Source: Companilactobacillus sp.
Lineage (GTDB): Bacteria; Bacillota; Bacilli; Lactobacillales; Lactobacillaceae
NCBI RefSeq assembly: GCF_022484265.1
Contig: NZ_JAKVLR010000001.1
Coordinates: 930,001 to 994,000, forward strand
Direction: 5' to 3'
DNA: 64,000 nt
Made by a program: the position numbers and the translations under genes. Positions 44,589 to 52,627 of this stretch are shown here, piece by piece (position 1 is the stretch's first letter; every line of letters starts with the position of its first letter). A model generated the notes under the pieces. It worked only from the letters and a program-made list of their open reading frames with translations, had not been told where the DNA came from and did no database searches.

Positions 44589-46591
44589 TTGATCTTTTGC
44601 CGGACGCCACGCCAAGACAAGATATACGTCAAAAAGCCGACTAGTCCGTATAAGACGAGATAAGCTATCCCAATCAATAAGAATGGAATAAATGTTGGTT
44701 GGTTGACGGAAAGATTGGCCACGCCCACGACTAGAAACGACTGGATTAAAGCAAAGGTCATAGGGATCGCAAATAAAAATTTAGTTTCCCGTTTAACGAT
44801 TTGTTTTAATTCTTGATTCGTCATCCCGATTTTTTTCAAAGTCTTTAATTGACGCCATTCATAATCGTCACGCAATAGCACTTTTAGCGTCAATAAACTT
44901 CCCAGTGCAATCAATAGTGCCACACTGAAGATCGAGACTAAGAATAAAAACAATCCAGTCGCTTTACGCATAATACTTTTAGCATCCGCCTGGCGAAGAT
45001 AGCCAGCCTGCAAATAATCATTTACCTTCAGCTGGTTCAGTGGCACGGCTGCCTGTTTAGTTAAATAAGAATCATCCAAAGAGGATCCTACGTGTACATT
45101 CAACAAGTAGTGATTCTTTTTTTTGTCCAATTGTTTAATAAAATTCTTCGACAGCTTATCCGAGCCTTTGACATCCCAGCCATAAAAAGTATCGCTAGAC
45201 TCGCTCTTGATAGTTTTGAAGTAATTATCCGGTACGATCATCATGAATCCCGAGAACATCCCAGTTCCATATGGGAAAAACGAGCCAACCTTGCGATCTT
45301 TAATTGGCTGCGAATCTTTGATCCTGACTGGATATTTCGTTGAGCGATATCCTGGCGTCAACGATTGCATGTCGTACTTTAATTCCAAAAATTCGTTCGA
45401 AGTGATAGTCGGATTATGGTCTTTGATCCGATCCGGCAATTTTGTGTAATCTGAATATGACATAAAAGAAATTAGTTTTGGTTCATAACGAGCATTACCA
45501 TAGTCGAACGTATAGGCAACTGTTCGTTTGATATCCGAATGATATTCCATTTTGACATTCACATTTTTACTAGCAAGTTCTTTTTGAATAGCTGGAGCAT
45601 TTTGTTTGATCGAAGCTAGTTCAAATGGATATGCACCGACAAAATTTTGGTAAACCACTTGATAACCGGCGTAACAATAAACTAGTAATGCGATTGCCAA
45701 AGCTGATAATTCAGTCACGAACCAGACGATTGAAGTGTTTTTGATCAACCTAGCCCGTAAGTATTTGAATGAAAATAAATTGATGCCACGATATGAAAAA
45801 ATCTTCAATCGGTCGCAAATGTCTAAAACTAGCGGCAAGAATCCGAGATAGATGAAATAAGTCCCAAAGAAATACAGCACGCCAATGATAAAGGCTCGAA
45901 TCAAGGCGTTATCGATCTTAGCAGTATCGGTAAAGGACTGAAACAGCGAGATCGTTAAACCTAGTCCAGAAAGGAACATCAAAACTCCCAAAATGCCGAG
46001 TACCGATTTGACGAACCAATTCAAGTGGAGCTTGCGATGATTTTTAGAAGTCCGGACCATGTAGTATGACCTGACCCCGTTGACTAAACTTAGAAATAAC
46101 GTCGAATAGATACCAACGCGCAAGATCAGCCAAGCAATGTCCCAAGTAAAGAAAAATTCAAAGTTCAATTTGATCCGCATCAAATAAACTAGTAGCATTC
46201 CGATAAATTTTTGCAAAACGACCGCGACGATCATTCCCACGATCCAGGCAAAAATTTGGATCACAAAAGTTTTGCCAAAGCCGATAACGCTGATGACGAA
46301 CCGCGACATGCCAAGTTTTCGATAGGTCAGAAATTCCTGTTGCTGTTGCTTAACGAAGAAACCACCCACGTAGATCATGTAGATAAACGTGAAGAACGCG
46401 AAGACGAAAACCATTGCGTACATGATCGACTGCAAAGTTTGGTCCCAGTAATGGACTGTCTGTAATAGCGGATCTTGGATCAAGGTAGTCAACAGTGTTA
46501 AGACAGCCACAGCAAAACTGGATGAGAGGATATAGATCAAGTAGCTGTCGCGTAAATTGTAGAGACCACGTCTAATTATTTTCAGGTACAT
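44585..46591 (-). CDS. Bce-type ABC transporter permease (FtsX-like)
   Basis: 668 residues from ATG 46591, overlapping the ATPase gene by 20 bp; the longer TTG start is unlikely. Ten membrane segments in the BceB pattern: one near the N-terminus, a group to about residue 320, then a large extracellular domain (about 320-535) and three at the end. Such permeases sense and remove cell-wall-active peptides such as bacitracin and lantibiotics together with a Bce-type two-component system. That system is encoded just across the divergent promoter. Confidence 0.9.
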   Translation of the reverse strand: MYLKIIRRGLYNLRDSYLIYILSSSFAVAVLTLLTTLIQDPLLQTVHYWDQTLQSIMYAMVFVFAFFTFIYMIYVGGFFVKQQQQEFLTYRKLGMSRFVISVIGFGKTFVIQIFAWIVGMIVAVVLQKFIGMLLVYLMRIKLNFEFFFTWDIAWLILRVGIYSTLFLSLVNGVRSYYMVRTSKNHRKLHLNWFVKSVLGILGVLMFLSGLGLTISLFQSFTDTAKIDNALIRAFIIGVLYFFGTYFIYLGFLPLVLDICDRLKIFSYRGINLFSFKYLRARLIKNTSIVWFVTELSALAIALLVYCYAGYQVVYQNFVGAYPFELASIKQNAPAIQKELASKNVNVKMEYHSDIKRTVAYTFDYGNARYEPKLISFMSYSDYTKLPDRIKDHNPTITSNEFLELKYDMQSLTPGYRSTKYPVRIKDSQPIKDRKVGSFFPYGTGMFSGFMMIVPDNYFKTIKSESSDTFYGWDVKGSDKLSKNFIKQLDKKKNHYLLNVHVGSSLDDSYLTKQAAVPLNQLKVNDYLQAGYLRQADAKSIMRKATGLFLFLVSIFSVALLIALGSLLTLKVLLRDDYEWRQLKTLKKIGMTNQELKQIVKRETKFLFAIPMTFALIQSFLVVGVANLSVNQPTFIPFLLIGIAYLVLYGLVGFLTYILSWRGVRQKIN

Positions 46592-47342
46592 TGAAATAGC
46601 TACCACCCCCGATCGTCCGTTGCATATTAATGATCTGTTCAAAGAAGTCGTTGCGATTGCCAGAATTAACGATCTCTGAAAAAATCGAACCGTCTTTGAT
46701 AAAGACTACCCGTTTGCAATAACTAGCTGTAAAAGCATCATGAGTCGCCATTAGGATAGTTGTATTTTCCTTCTTATTGATCAACTGCATGTAATTCAAT
46801 AAGATCGTAGCCGACTTAGAATCCAAGCTCCCCGTTGGTTCATCCGCAAACAAGATCTCTGGATTATTGATCAGAGCTCTAGCTGCAGCAATTAGTTGAC
46901 GCTGACCTAAAGACAAGTCATCAATGCCACGTTCGCTCAAATCTGAGATATTCAATAAAGTGTTCAAATGTTTGAAACGTTGGTCGATCAATTTTTTCGA
47001 AGCGTGATTCAGCACTAACGGCAAAATGATATTTTCTTTAACGTTTAATGAATCTAACAATTCAAAACTTTGATAAATAAAGCCCATTTTATTGCGACGA
47101 TATTTGGCCAGCACTCGATCATGTTCTTGCGTCATGTCAATCCCATCAATAATAACTTGACCATGGTCTGGTCGCTCGTTACTTGAAATAATATCTAATA
47201 AGGTGGTTTTCCCCGCACCAGATGGTCCCATGATCCCCAAAAATTCACCTTGCTCAACTTGCAAGTCGATATCTTTGATGGCATGAACAGCGTTTCGCTT
47301 TTTTCCAAAGTCTTTGGCAATGTTTTTCACGATTATTTGCAA
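46572..47342 (-). CDS. Bce-type ABC transporter ATPase
   Basis: 256 residues: Walker A 39-46 (GPSGAGKT), signature LSLGQRQL (Ser-Leu-Gly in place of Ser-Gly-Gly), Walker B ILFADEPTGSLD, switch His (ATHDA). MacB/BceA group. It is co-transcribed with the permease and likely controlled by the divergent two-component system. Confidence 0.92.
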   Translation of the reverse strand: MQIIVKNIAKDFGKKRNAVHAIKDIDLQVEQGEFLGIMGPSGAGKTTLLDIISSNERPDHGQVIIDGIDMTQEHDRVLAKYRRNKMGFIYQSFELLDSLNVKENIILPLVLNHASKKLIDQRFKHLNTLLNISDLSERGIDDLSLGQRQLIAAARALINNPEILFADEPTGSLDSKSATILLNYMQLINKKENTTILMATHDAFTASYCKRVVFIKDGSIFSEIVNSGNRNDFFEQIINMQRTIGGGSYFNVPENN

Positions 47343-47419
47343 GACAATATCTCCATTAATATTTAATTATTGGTATCATTTAGATAGTGTATTTATTTTA
47401 TCACGAGGGTGGTTTAAAC

Positions 47420-48094
47420 ATGGCTAAAATAATGATTATTGAAGACGACCCTTCAATTTCTAAACTCATAAGCGAGAACCTTGCCAAATGGCAGTTGGAT
47501 TCTTACGTGGTCACAAATTTTGAAACAATTATGGAACAATTTAAAGATTACGCCCCAGACTTGGTATTGTTAGATATCAACTTGCCAATTCGGGACGGTT
47601 ATTTTTGGAATCAAGAAATAAGAAAGGTTTCGAAAACTCCTATCATTATCATTTCGTCGCGCAATTCCAACATGGACCAGATCATTGCAATGAACATGGG
47701 TGCTGACGATTTCGTGGAAAAACCTTTTTCGATCGATATTCTGATTGCCAAGATCAATGCGTTGTTGCGTCGAACTTACGATTTCACCCAAGCTAGTGGC
47801 GATATTATTGAACACAACGGTTTAAAATTGAATTTATCCGACAGCACGGTCGAAATTGGCGAAAATAAAATCGACTTATCTAAAAATGAATATAAGCTCC
47901 TTCAGAGACTTTTACGGGACCAAGGTAAGATTGTCTCTCGGGAACAGTTGCTCAACTTCATGTGGGACGATGAGAGGTTCGTTGACGATAATACATTGAC
48001 AGTCAACATCAACCGACTCAGAAATAAATTTGAAAAAAATGGGCTTTCCAATTATATCGTTACCAAAGTTGGACAAGGATATATCATCCCTTAG
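47420..48094 (+). CDS. Bce-type response regulator (OmpR family)
   Basis: 224 residues from ATG 47420 (GAGGGTGG upstream); a longer ORF start has no ribosome site. Receiver with Asp9/Asp10, phospho-acceptor Asp52, Lys101, and Ser where Thr is usual (IIISS); winged-helix output domain at the end (VTKVGQGYIIP). It should activate the divergent ABC genes in response to peptide antibiotics. It precedes the kinase by a few bases. Confidence 0.92.
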   Translation: MAKIMIIEDDPSISKLISENLAKWQLDSYVVTNFETIMEQFKDYAPDLVLLDINLPIRDGYFWNQEIRKVSKTPIIIISSRNSNMDQIIAMNMGADDFVEKPFSIDILIAKINALLRRTYDFTQASGDIIEHNGLKLNLSDSTVEIGENKIDLSKNEYKLLQRLLRDQGKIVSREQLLNFMWDDERFVDDNTLTVNINRLRNKFEKNGLSNYIVTKVGQGYIIP

Positions 48095-48103
48095 GAGGTC
48101 ATG

Positions 48104-49096
48104 ATGTCTTTTTACAAATATTTACGTGATCATCTTTTATTAGCTGTTTCGGTCATACTTGGCGTCACATTCATCGAGATCGTCCTATTTTTTGACCCCT
48201 TCGTCAATTTTCAAAAAGGAACGCTGATTTACACCTGGGTGTTGGCAATCATCATTACAATCGCCTGTATCGGCTTTTCTTATTATCGTAAAAAATCTTG
48301 GTACATCAATTTGAACAATTACCAAGAGGATTTGTCCAAAGAATTAGGCGGCGCTAAAAATAACGAACAAAAATTTATTCAAGAAAAAATCAATAATATT
48401 GTGCTTGAATATCGTAAAGAATTAACTGACTTGTATCAGAATCAAAAAGAACAGCAAGAGTACACTGAGTCGTGGGTCCACGACATCAAAGTCCCCTTAG
48501 CAGCTTTAAAACTGGCTCAAGACACAGACTTAGACCCGCAACTGCTCAGCGAAGAAACTGAACAGATCGATTATTTAGTAGATCAAGCCTTGTATTTTGC
48601 TAGATTAAATAATTTTTCCAACGATTATTTGATCCAAGAGCAAAATTTAAACGACATCGTCAAAGCTTCCATCAGAAATAATAAACGTAATTTCATCAAC
48701 AAACGCATCAGTATTAATTTGAATATCACTGATGACAAAGTTTTGACTGATGAAAAATGGCTCAGTTTCATTCTGAACCAGATCATCGCTAACAGTTTGA
48801 AATATACTGACCAAGGCGGTCGCATTGAGATATTTACCACGACCGATGAAAACGATATTTCGCTTCACATTAAAGACAACGGAATTGGGATCGAGCCACA
48901 AGACTTGAGCCGAATTTATAAAAAAGGCTTTACCGGATCAAACGGCCGCAAGACCGGCAGCAAAGCAACCGGTATCGGCTTGTACTTAGTTAAAAAGATG
49001 ATCGATAAATTAGGTCATCAAATTTACGTGAAATCTACCGTTGGCAAAGGAACCGAAACAATCATTACCTTTGCTGACTTGCCATATTACCAATAA
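48104..49096 (+). CDS. Intramembrane-sensing histidine kinase, BceS type
   Basis: 330 residues from ATG 48104 (five bases after GGAGG; ATG 48101 is too close). Two membrane helices (about 10-30 and 43-62) joined by a very short loop mean there is no extracellular sensor, as expected for BceS kinases that read the state of their ABC transporter. Phospho-accepting His near 126 (WVHDIKVPL), then N, G1 (DNGIGI) and G2 (GIGLYL) boxes. Confidence 0.93.
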   Translation: MSFYKYLRDHLLLAVSVILGVTFIEIVLFFDPFVNFQKGTLIYTWVLAIIITIACIGFSYYRKKSWYINLNNYQEDLSKELGGAKNNEQKFIQEKINNIVLEYRKELTDLYQNQKEQQEYTESWVHDIKVPLAALKLAQDTDLDPQLLSEETEQIDYLVDQALYFARLNNFSNDYLIQEQNLNDIVKASIRNNKRNFINKRISINLNITDDKVLTDEKWLSFILNQIIANSLKYTDQGGRIEIFTTTDENDISLHIKDNGIGIEPQDLSRIYKKGFTGSNGRKTGSKATGIGLYLVKKMIDKLGHQIYVKSTVGKGTETIITFADLPYYQ

Positions 49097-49152
49097 AAAA
49101 GTGTCCCATAATCAAACAGACTTTGAAGTTTGTGATTATAGGGCACTTTTTT
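49095..49152. terminator. Large bidirectional terminator
   Basis: A long stem (AAAAAAGTGTCCCATAATCA arm with its complement, few mismatches) between the kinase gene and the convergent lipoprotein pseudogene, with A and T runs at the ends. Confidence 0.92.
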
Positions 49153-49161
49153 CTAAAAATA

Positions 49162-49839
49162 TTAAACTCTCGTATATACCTGAATATAGTCGTTATTGCT
49201 TGATCGAAGAACAATTCTCTCCGTATTAGTTTTGATAACTTCTGGAATATCATCACCCCAGTCAGTAGCACTTAATGCTATTCCCTTCGGATAAAAACAA
49301 AAAGATACGAAGGCCGCACCGGCATCACCCATAATTTCTAAAGCTCCATTATCATTTCGAAATTGTGCCGGATTGGATTGATTGTTTCCACCTGTAATCA
49401 TATTTCCTGACAAGGTACTATCCATATTAACAATCTGAGAATTGGAAATGGTTATCTTATCATCTGGATTTACTGGTCCCCAGTGGCTGCCAGTCATGTC
49501 TTGATGATTGGCACTTGTGGCCACTTCCTTCCAATTACCAACTATACTTGCATACGATCCATTCTTGATCTCATTTAAGTTCATTGCTGGCGTCTTGGGT
49601 GGTTGTGGTGCTGCATTTGTTTTTTGTACTGGTTTATCAGCAGCAACATTATTTGCTTGCTGGTTGTTTTCAGCTGTAGATTTCTTTGGCTCAGCTGGTT
49701 TCTTTTTCTTATGAGCAACTTTAGTTGTTGTGTCCTTTTTAGCTGACGCTTTAGTTGTTGAATTTGCTTGGTGGCTACCACAACCACCTCACAACAATAA
49801 CGAAATCAGCGACAAACTGAGCAAATATTTATTTTTCAT
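49162..49839 (-). pseudogene. Lipoprotein gene with TGA in the signal peptide
   Basis: From ATG 49839 (GGGGA six bases upstream) the frame reads MKNKYLLSLSLISLLL, then TGA (49791-49789), then GGCGSHQ: an ordinary lipobox in which one residue is replaced by the stop. The same frame stays open for another 208 codons: a Lys/Thr/Ala-rich linker with repeated Lys (about 30-85), then a small globular domain (about 86-225) with VGNWKEV, SGNMITGG. Without the TGA it would be a 225-residue secreted lipoprotein. No other lesion is visible. The internal ATG 49584 gives only the C-terminal domain, without signal peptide. Confidence 0.82.
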
Positions 49840-49964
49840 TGTGCTTCCCCTATCAGAATTTAATCATGATCCCTGTAAATTTTTCCAAAAAAAATGAATT
49901 ACATCAAAATTTAAACTCTGACGTTTGCTAACTGTCAACGAAATACACCTTTCTCAAATGCACA

Positions 49965-50001
49965 AAAATAGCTTGGTCCCATCTGGAATCCAAGCCATTT
50001 T
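49965..50001 (-). terminator. Terminator after copB
   Basis: Stem AAAATGGCTTGG / CCAAGCTATTTT (one G-U pair), 13-base loop, T-rich tail on the minus strand. Confidence 0.85.
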
Positions 50002-50002
50002 G

Positions 50003-52075
50003 CTATATTTTTCTTAAAGTCATTGCATTCAACGAAACGATCACGGTTGAAAGTGACATTACGATTGCACCGACGGCAGGACTGAGAATAAAGCCTATTC
50101 CTGCTAGAACGCCGGCTGCTAGTGGGATAGCGATGATATTGTAGCCTGCTCCCCACCATAAGTTTTGAACTTGTTTACGATAAGTTTCTTTTGCTAAATC
50201 CAAGAACTTGATGATGTCATGTGGATCACTATTGTACAAAACAACATCAGCTGAATCGATGGCAACATCAGTCCCTGCACCAATGGCAACGCCAATCGTG
50301 GCACTGGCTAAACTTGGTGCATCATTGATACCATCGCCAACCATCATTACTCGATGACCATCTAATTCGAGATCTTTTATCACTTGATGCTTATCTTCGG
50401 GCAATAGTTCAGCTTTGAACTCATCAATTCCGAGTTGTTTAGCAAAGTTAATTGCCGCTGCCTTATTGTCACCAGTCAACATAATTGGCGTGATATTCCG
50501 CTGTTTGAGTTCTTTGATAAACTCGATAGAATTCTTCTTGACCTTATCTCCTAAGGCGACAAAGCCGATCACCTTGTTGTCGACAACTAGATAGCTGACG
50601 GTATTCCCTTTATCCAAATAAGGCTGAACATTTTTGGCATCAAATTTAATTTCGTGTTCATTTAGATATTTCATGTTAACTAGTAAATATTTTTGAGTAG
50701 AATTTTCACCGCTCATACCATAACCTTTGATTGCTTGAACATTTTCGAACTTCTGCGGATCAACCTGATCAGCTTTGGCTTTGGCCATAATGCCACTAGC
50801 AATCGGATGACTAGAACCTTGCTCTAATCCAGCCACAAAGTGAAGGATGTCTGTATCAGAATATTTATCAGAGGTTGATTTCAAACCATTCACAGTGAAT
50901 TTACCTTCTGTTAGGGTACCCGTTTTATCCATTGCAACGTAGTCGATGTGACGACTATTTTCAATGGCTTGGTTATCACGAATGATCAATCCGTTAGTAG
51001 CCGCAATAGATGTGCTACGCGACATTACAAGTGGGATTGCCAATCCTAAGGCATGTGGACAAGCAATGACCAAAACGGTCACTAACCGGTCTAAAGCCAC
51101 GCTGACTGATCCAAAAATCAACCAGTAAATGAATGCGATGATTCCGACTGACAATGCTGCATAAAATAGCCAGCCAGAAACCTTATCAGCTAATACTTGA
51201 GTTTTTGATTTACTGTTTTGAGCATCAGAAACTAGCTTGCTGATTTGTGACAAATATCCTTCATCGGCAGTTTTAGTTACCTGGACTCGGATGGTACCTT
51301 CACCATTGATCGAACCGCCAACGACTTTATCGGCTTTTTGCTTACGAACAGCTTTAGATTCCCCTGTGATCAACGATTCATTGACATAACTAGTTCCAGA
51401 GACGACCACACCATCAAGTGGAATCGACTCACCGGCCTTAACTTCAACGACACTGCCGGAAATGACTTGATTAATATCAGTTTCTACGATCTGGTCGCCC
51501 TTAACTAAATGAACTTGATCAGCGACCAATGAAGAAATTTTGTCCAATGCACTACCTGCTTGCATGGTGGACTTCATTTCGATCCAATGACCCAATAGCA
51601 TAATGACAATCAAGGAAGCTAATTCCCAGAAGAAATCCATAATATGCTGGTCAGAACGTACCATATTATTCATTACAAAAGCATACAAACTGTATATGTA
51701 TGCCACGCTGATACCCATGACGATCAACATCATCATGGCTGGTTTTCTTTCCTTTAACTCAGCTTTGGCTCCAGTAAAGAACGGCTTTCCACCATAAAAA
51801 TATAAAATACTGGATAAGATCAAGACGATCCAATCAGACCCAGGGAACTGAAATTGAAATGGTAAATGCAGTCCCATAAATGGCGACAAAATGAATACTG
51901 GAATAGCCAAGACTAATGAGATCCAGAATTTTTTTCGTAAGTCTCCCATATCCATCATCATGCCACCGTGCATCATCATCATGTGTCCACTATGCATACC
52001 TGACATATCAGACATTGATGACATATCCATATTTTCATGATCCATGTGCATTTCGTCATTATTCATATTTTTCAT
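50003..52075 (-). CDS. copB: Copper-type P1B ATPase (CopB)
   Basis: 690 residues from ATG 52075, which overlaps the copY stop (TAATG); GGGAGA nine bases upstream. The N-terminus (about 1-45) is rich in Met, His and Asp, as in CopB proteins, instead of a CxxC domain. Membrane metal site CPH (VIACPHALGL), phosphorylation site DKTGTLT, GDGINDAPSLA hinge motif, and eight membrane segments are present. It exports copper (or silver) from the cell. Controlled by CopY upstream. Confidence 0.93.
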   Translation of the reverse strand: MKNMNNDEMHMDHENMDMSSMSDMSGMHSGHMMMMHGGMMMDMGDLRKKFWISLVLAIPVFILSPFMGLHLPFQFQFPGSDWIVLILSSILYFYGGKPFFTGAKAELKERKPAMMMLIVMGISVAYIYSLYAFVMNNMVRSDQHIMDFFWELASLIVIMLLGHWIEMKSTMQAGSALDKISSLVADQVHLVKGDQIVETDINQVISGSVVEVKAGESIPLDGVVVSGTSYVNESLITGESKAVRKQKADKVVGGSINGEGTIRVQVTKTADEGYLSQISKLVSDAQNSKSKTQVLADKVSGWLFYAALSVGIIAFIYWLIFGSVSVALDRLVTVLVIACPHALGLAIPLVMSRSTSIAATNGLIIRDNQAIENSRHIDYVAMDKTGTLTEGKFTVNGLKSTSDKYSDTDILHFVAGLEQGSSHPIASGIMAKAKADQVDPQKFENVQAIKGYGMSGENSTQKYLLVNMKYLNEHEIKFDAKNVQPYLDKGNTVSYLVVDNKVIGFVALGDKVKKNSIEFIKELKQRNITPIMLTGDNKAAAINFAKQLGIDEFKAELLPEDKHQVIKDLELDGHRVMMVGDGINDAPSLASATIGVAIGAGTDVAIDSADVVLYNSDPHDIIKFLDLAKETYRKQVQNLWWGAGYNIIAIPLAAGVLAGIGFILSPAVGAIVMSLSTVIVSLNAMTLRKI

Positions 52076-52494
52076 TATTTGGCATCTCCCAAACAATCGC
52101 ATTCGACCTTATCTGGCGCGGTCTCCTGCTTCTTATTGAGTAACTCGATCATATCGTTGATATCACTTTTTGAAATCTCAGAGTTTTGAATCAGATCTTC
52201 GATTGCTCTGCCTTTTCGCATACAGCACAAACTGTTGAACAAACGATTAACGTTTTGGTCAATGGCATCTTCTTCTTTGATTGTTGGCGTATAAATATAC
52301 GGACGAGAAGTTTCATCAGCCTTCAAAAAATCTTTCTTCTGCAATCTGACGATCAAGGTCTTGATTGTGGCCTCTTTCCAGTCAATCTTGCGTTTGAGGT
52401 ACATAATTGCATCTTTGCTAGTACCCTTGCCTAATGTCCAAAAAATCCGCATAACATTCCATTCGGCATCACTCATCGTTTCAATATTTCTCAT
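52075..52494 (-). CDS. copY: CopY/BlaI-family copper-responsive repressor
   Basis: 139 residues. N-terminal BlaI-type winged helix (starting ETMSDAEWNVMRIFW), then a short C-terminal part. Classical CopY ends in CxCxxxxCxC; here only Cys-Asp-Cys (near residue 133) is present, with a separate Cys-Cys near the middle (SLCCMRK). So metal sensing may differ in detail. It lies in an operon with copB and next to two cop boxes. Confidence 0.9.
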   Translation of the reverse strand: MRNIETMSDAEWNVMRIFWTLGKGTSKDAIMYLKRKIDWKEATIKTLIVRLQKKDFLKADETSRPYIYTPTIKEEDAIDQNVNRLFNSLCCMRKGRAIEDLIQNSEISKSDINDMIELLNKKQETAPDKVECDCLGDAK

Positions 52495-52513
52495 GTGAAT
52501 ACCTCCATTAATT

Positions 52514-52523
52514 TACATTTGTA
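52514..52523 (-). promoter_or_regulatory. cop box 1 (TACATTTGTA)
   Basis: Exact fit to the CopY operator TACANNTGTA, about 20 bp upstream of the copY start. Confidence 0.85.
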
Positions 52524-52542
52524 ATCCTAATCAAATACAGTT

Positions 52543-52552
52543 TACATCCGTA
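52543..52552 (-). promoter_or_regulatory. cop box 2 and copYB promoter region
   Basis: TACATCCGTA differs from the cop box at one position. It overlaps the -10 (TAAACT) of a possible promoter whose -35 is TTTACA 17 bp upstream. Confidence 0.65.
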
Positions 52553-52568
52553 AACGTAGATTGTAAAG

Positions 52569-52600
52569 AAAAAGACTAAAAGTACGCTTTTAGTCTTTTT
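52569..52600. terminator. Bidirectional terminator, rtpR end / copY promoter boundary
   Basis: A perfect 14-bp stem AAAAAGACTAAAAG and complement with loop TACG; follows rtpR on the minus strand. Confidence 0.92.
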
Positions 52601-52627
52601 ATCGTATTCAATTCTAATTGTTACTAA

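Noticed and set aside
49581..49787. 68-codon minus-strand ORF rich in Gln and Lys
   Set aside because: Out-of-frame reading of the Lys/Thr/Ala linker of the broken lipoprotein gene.
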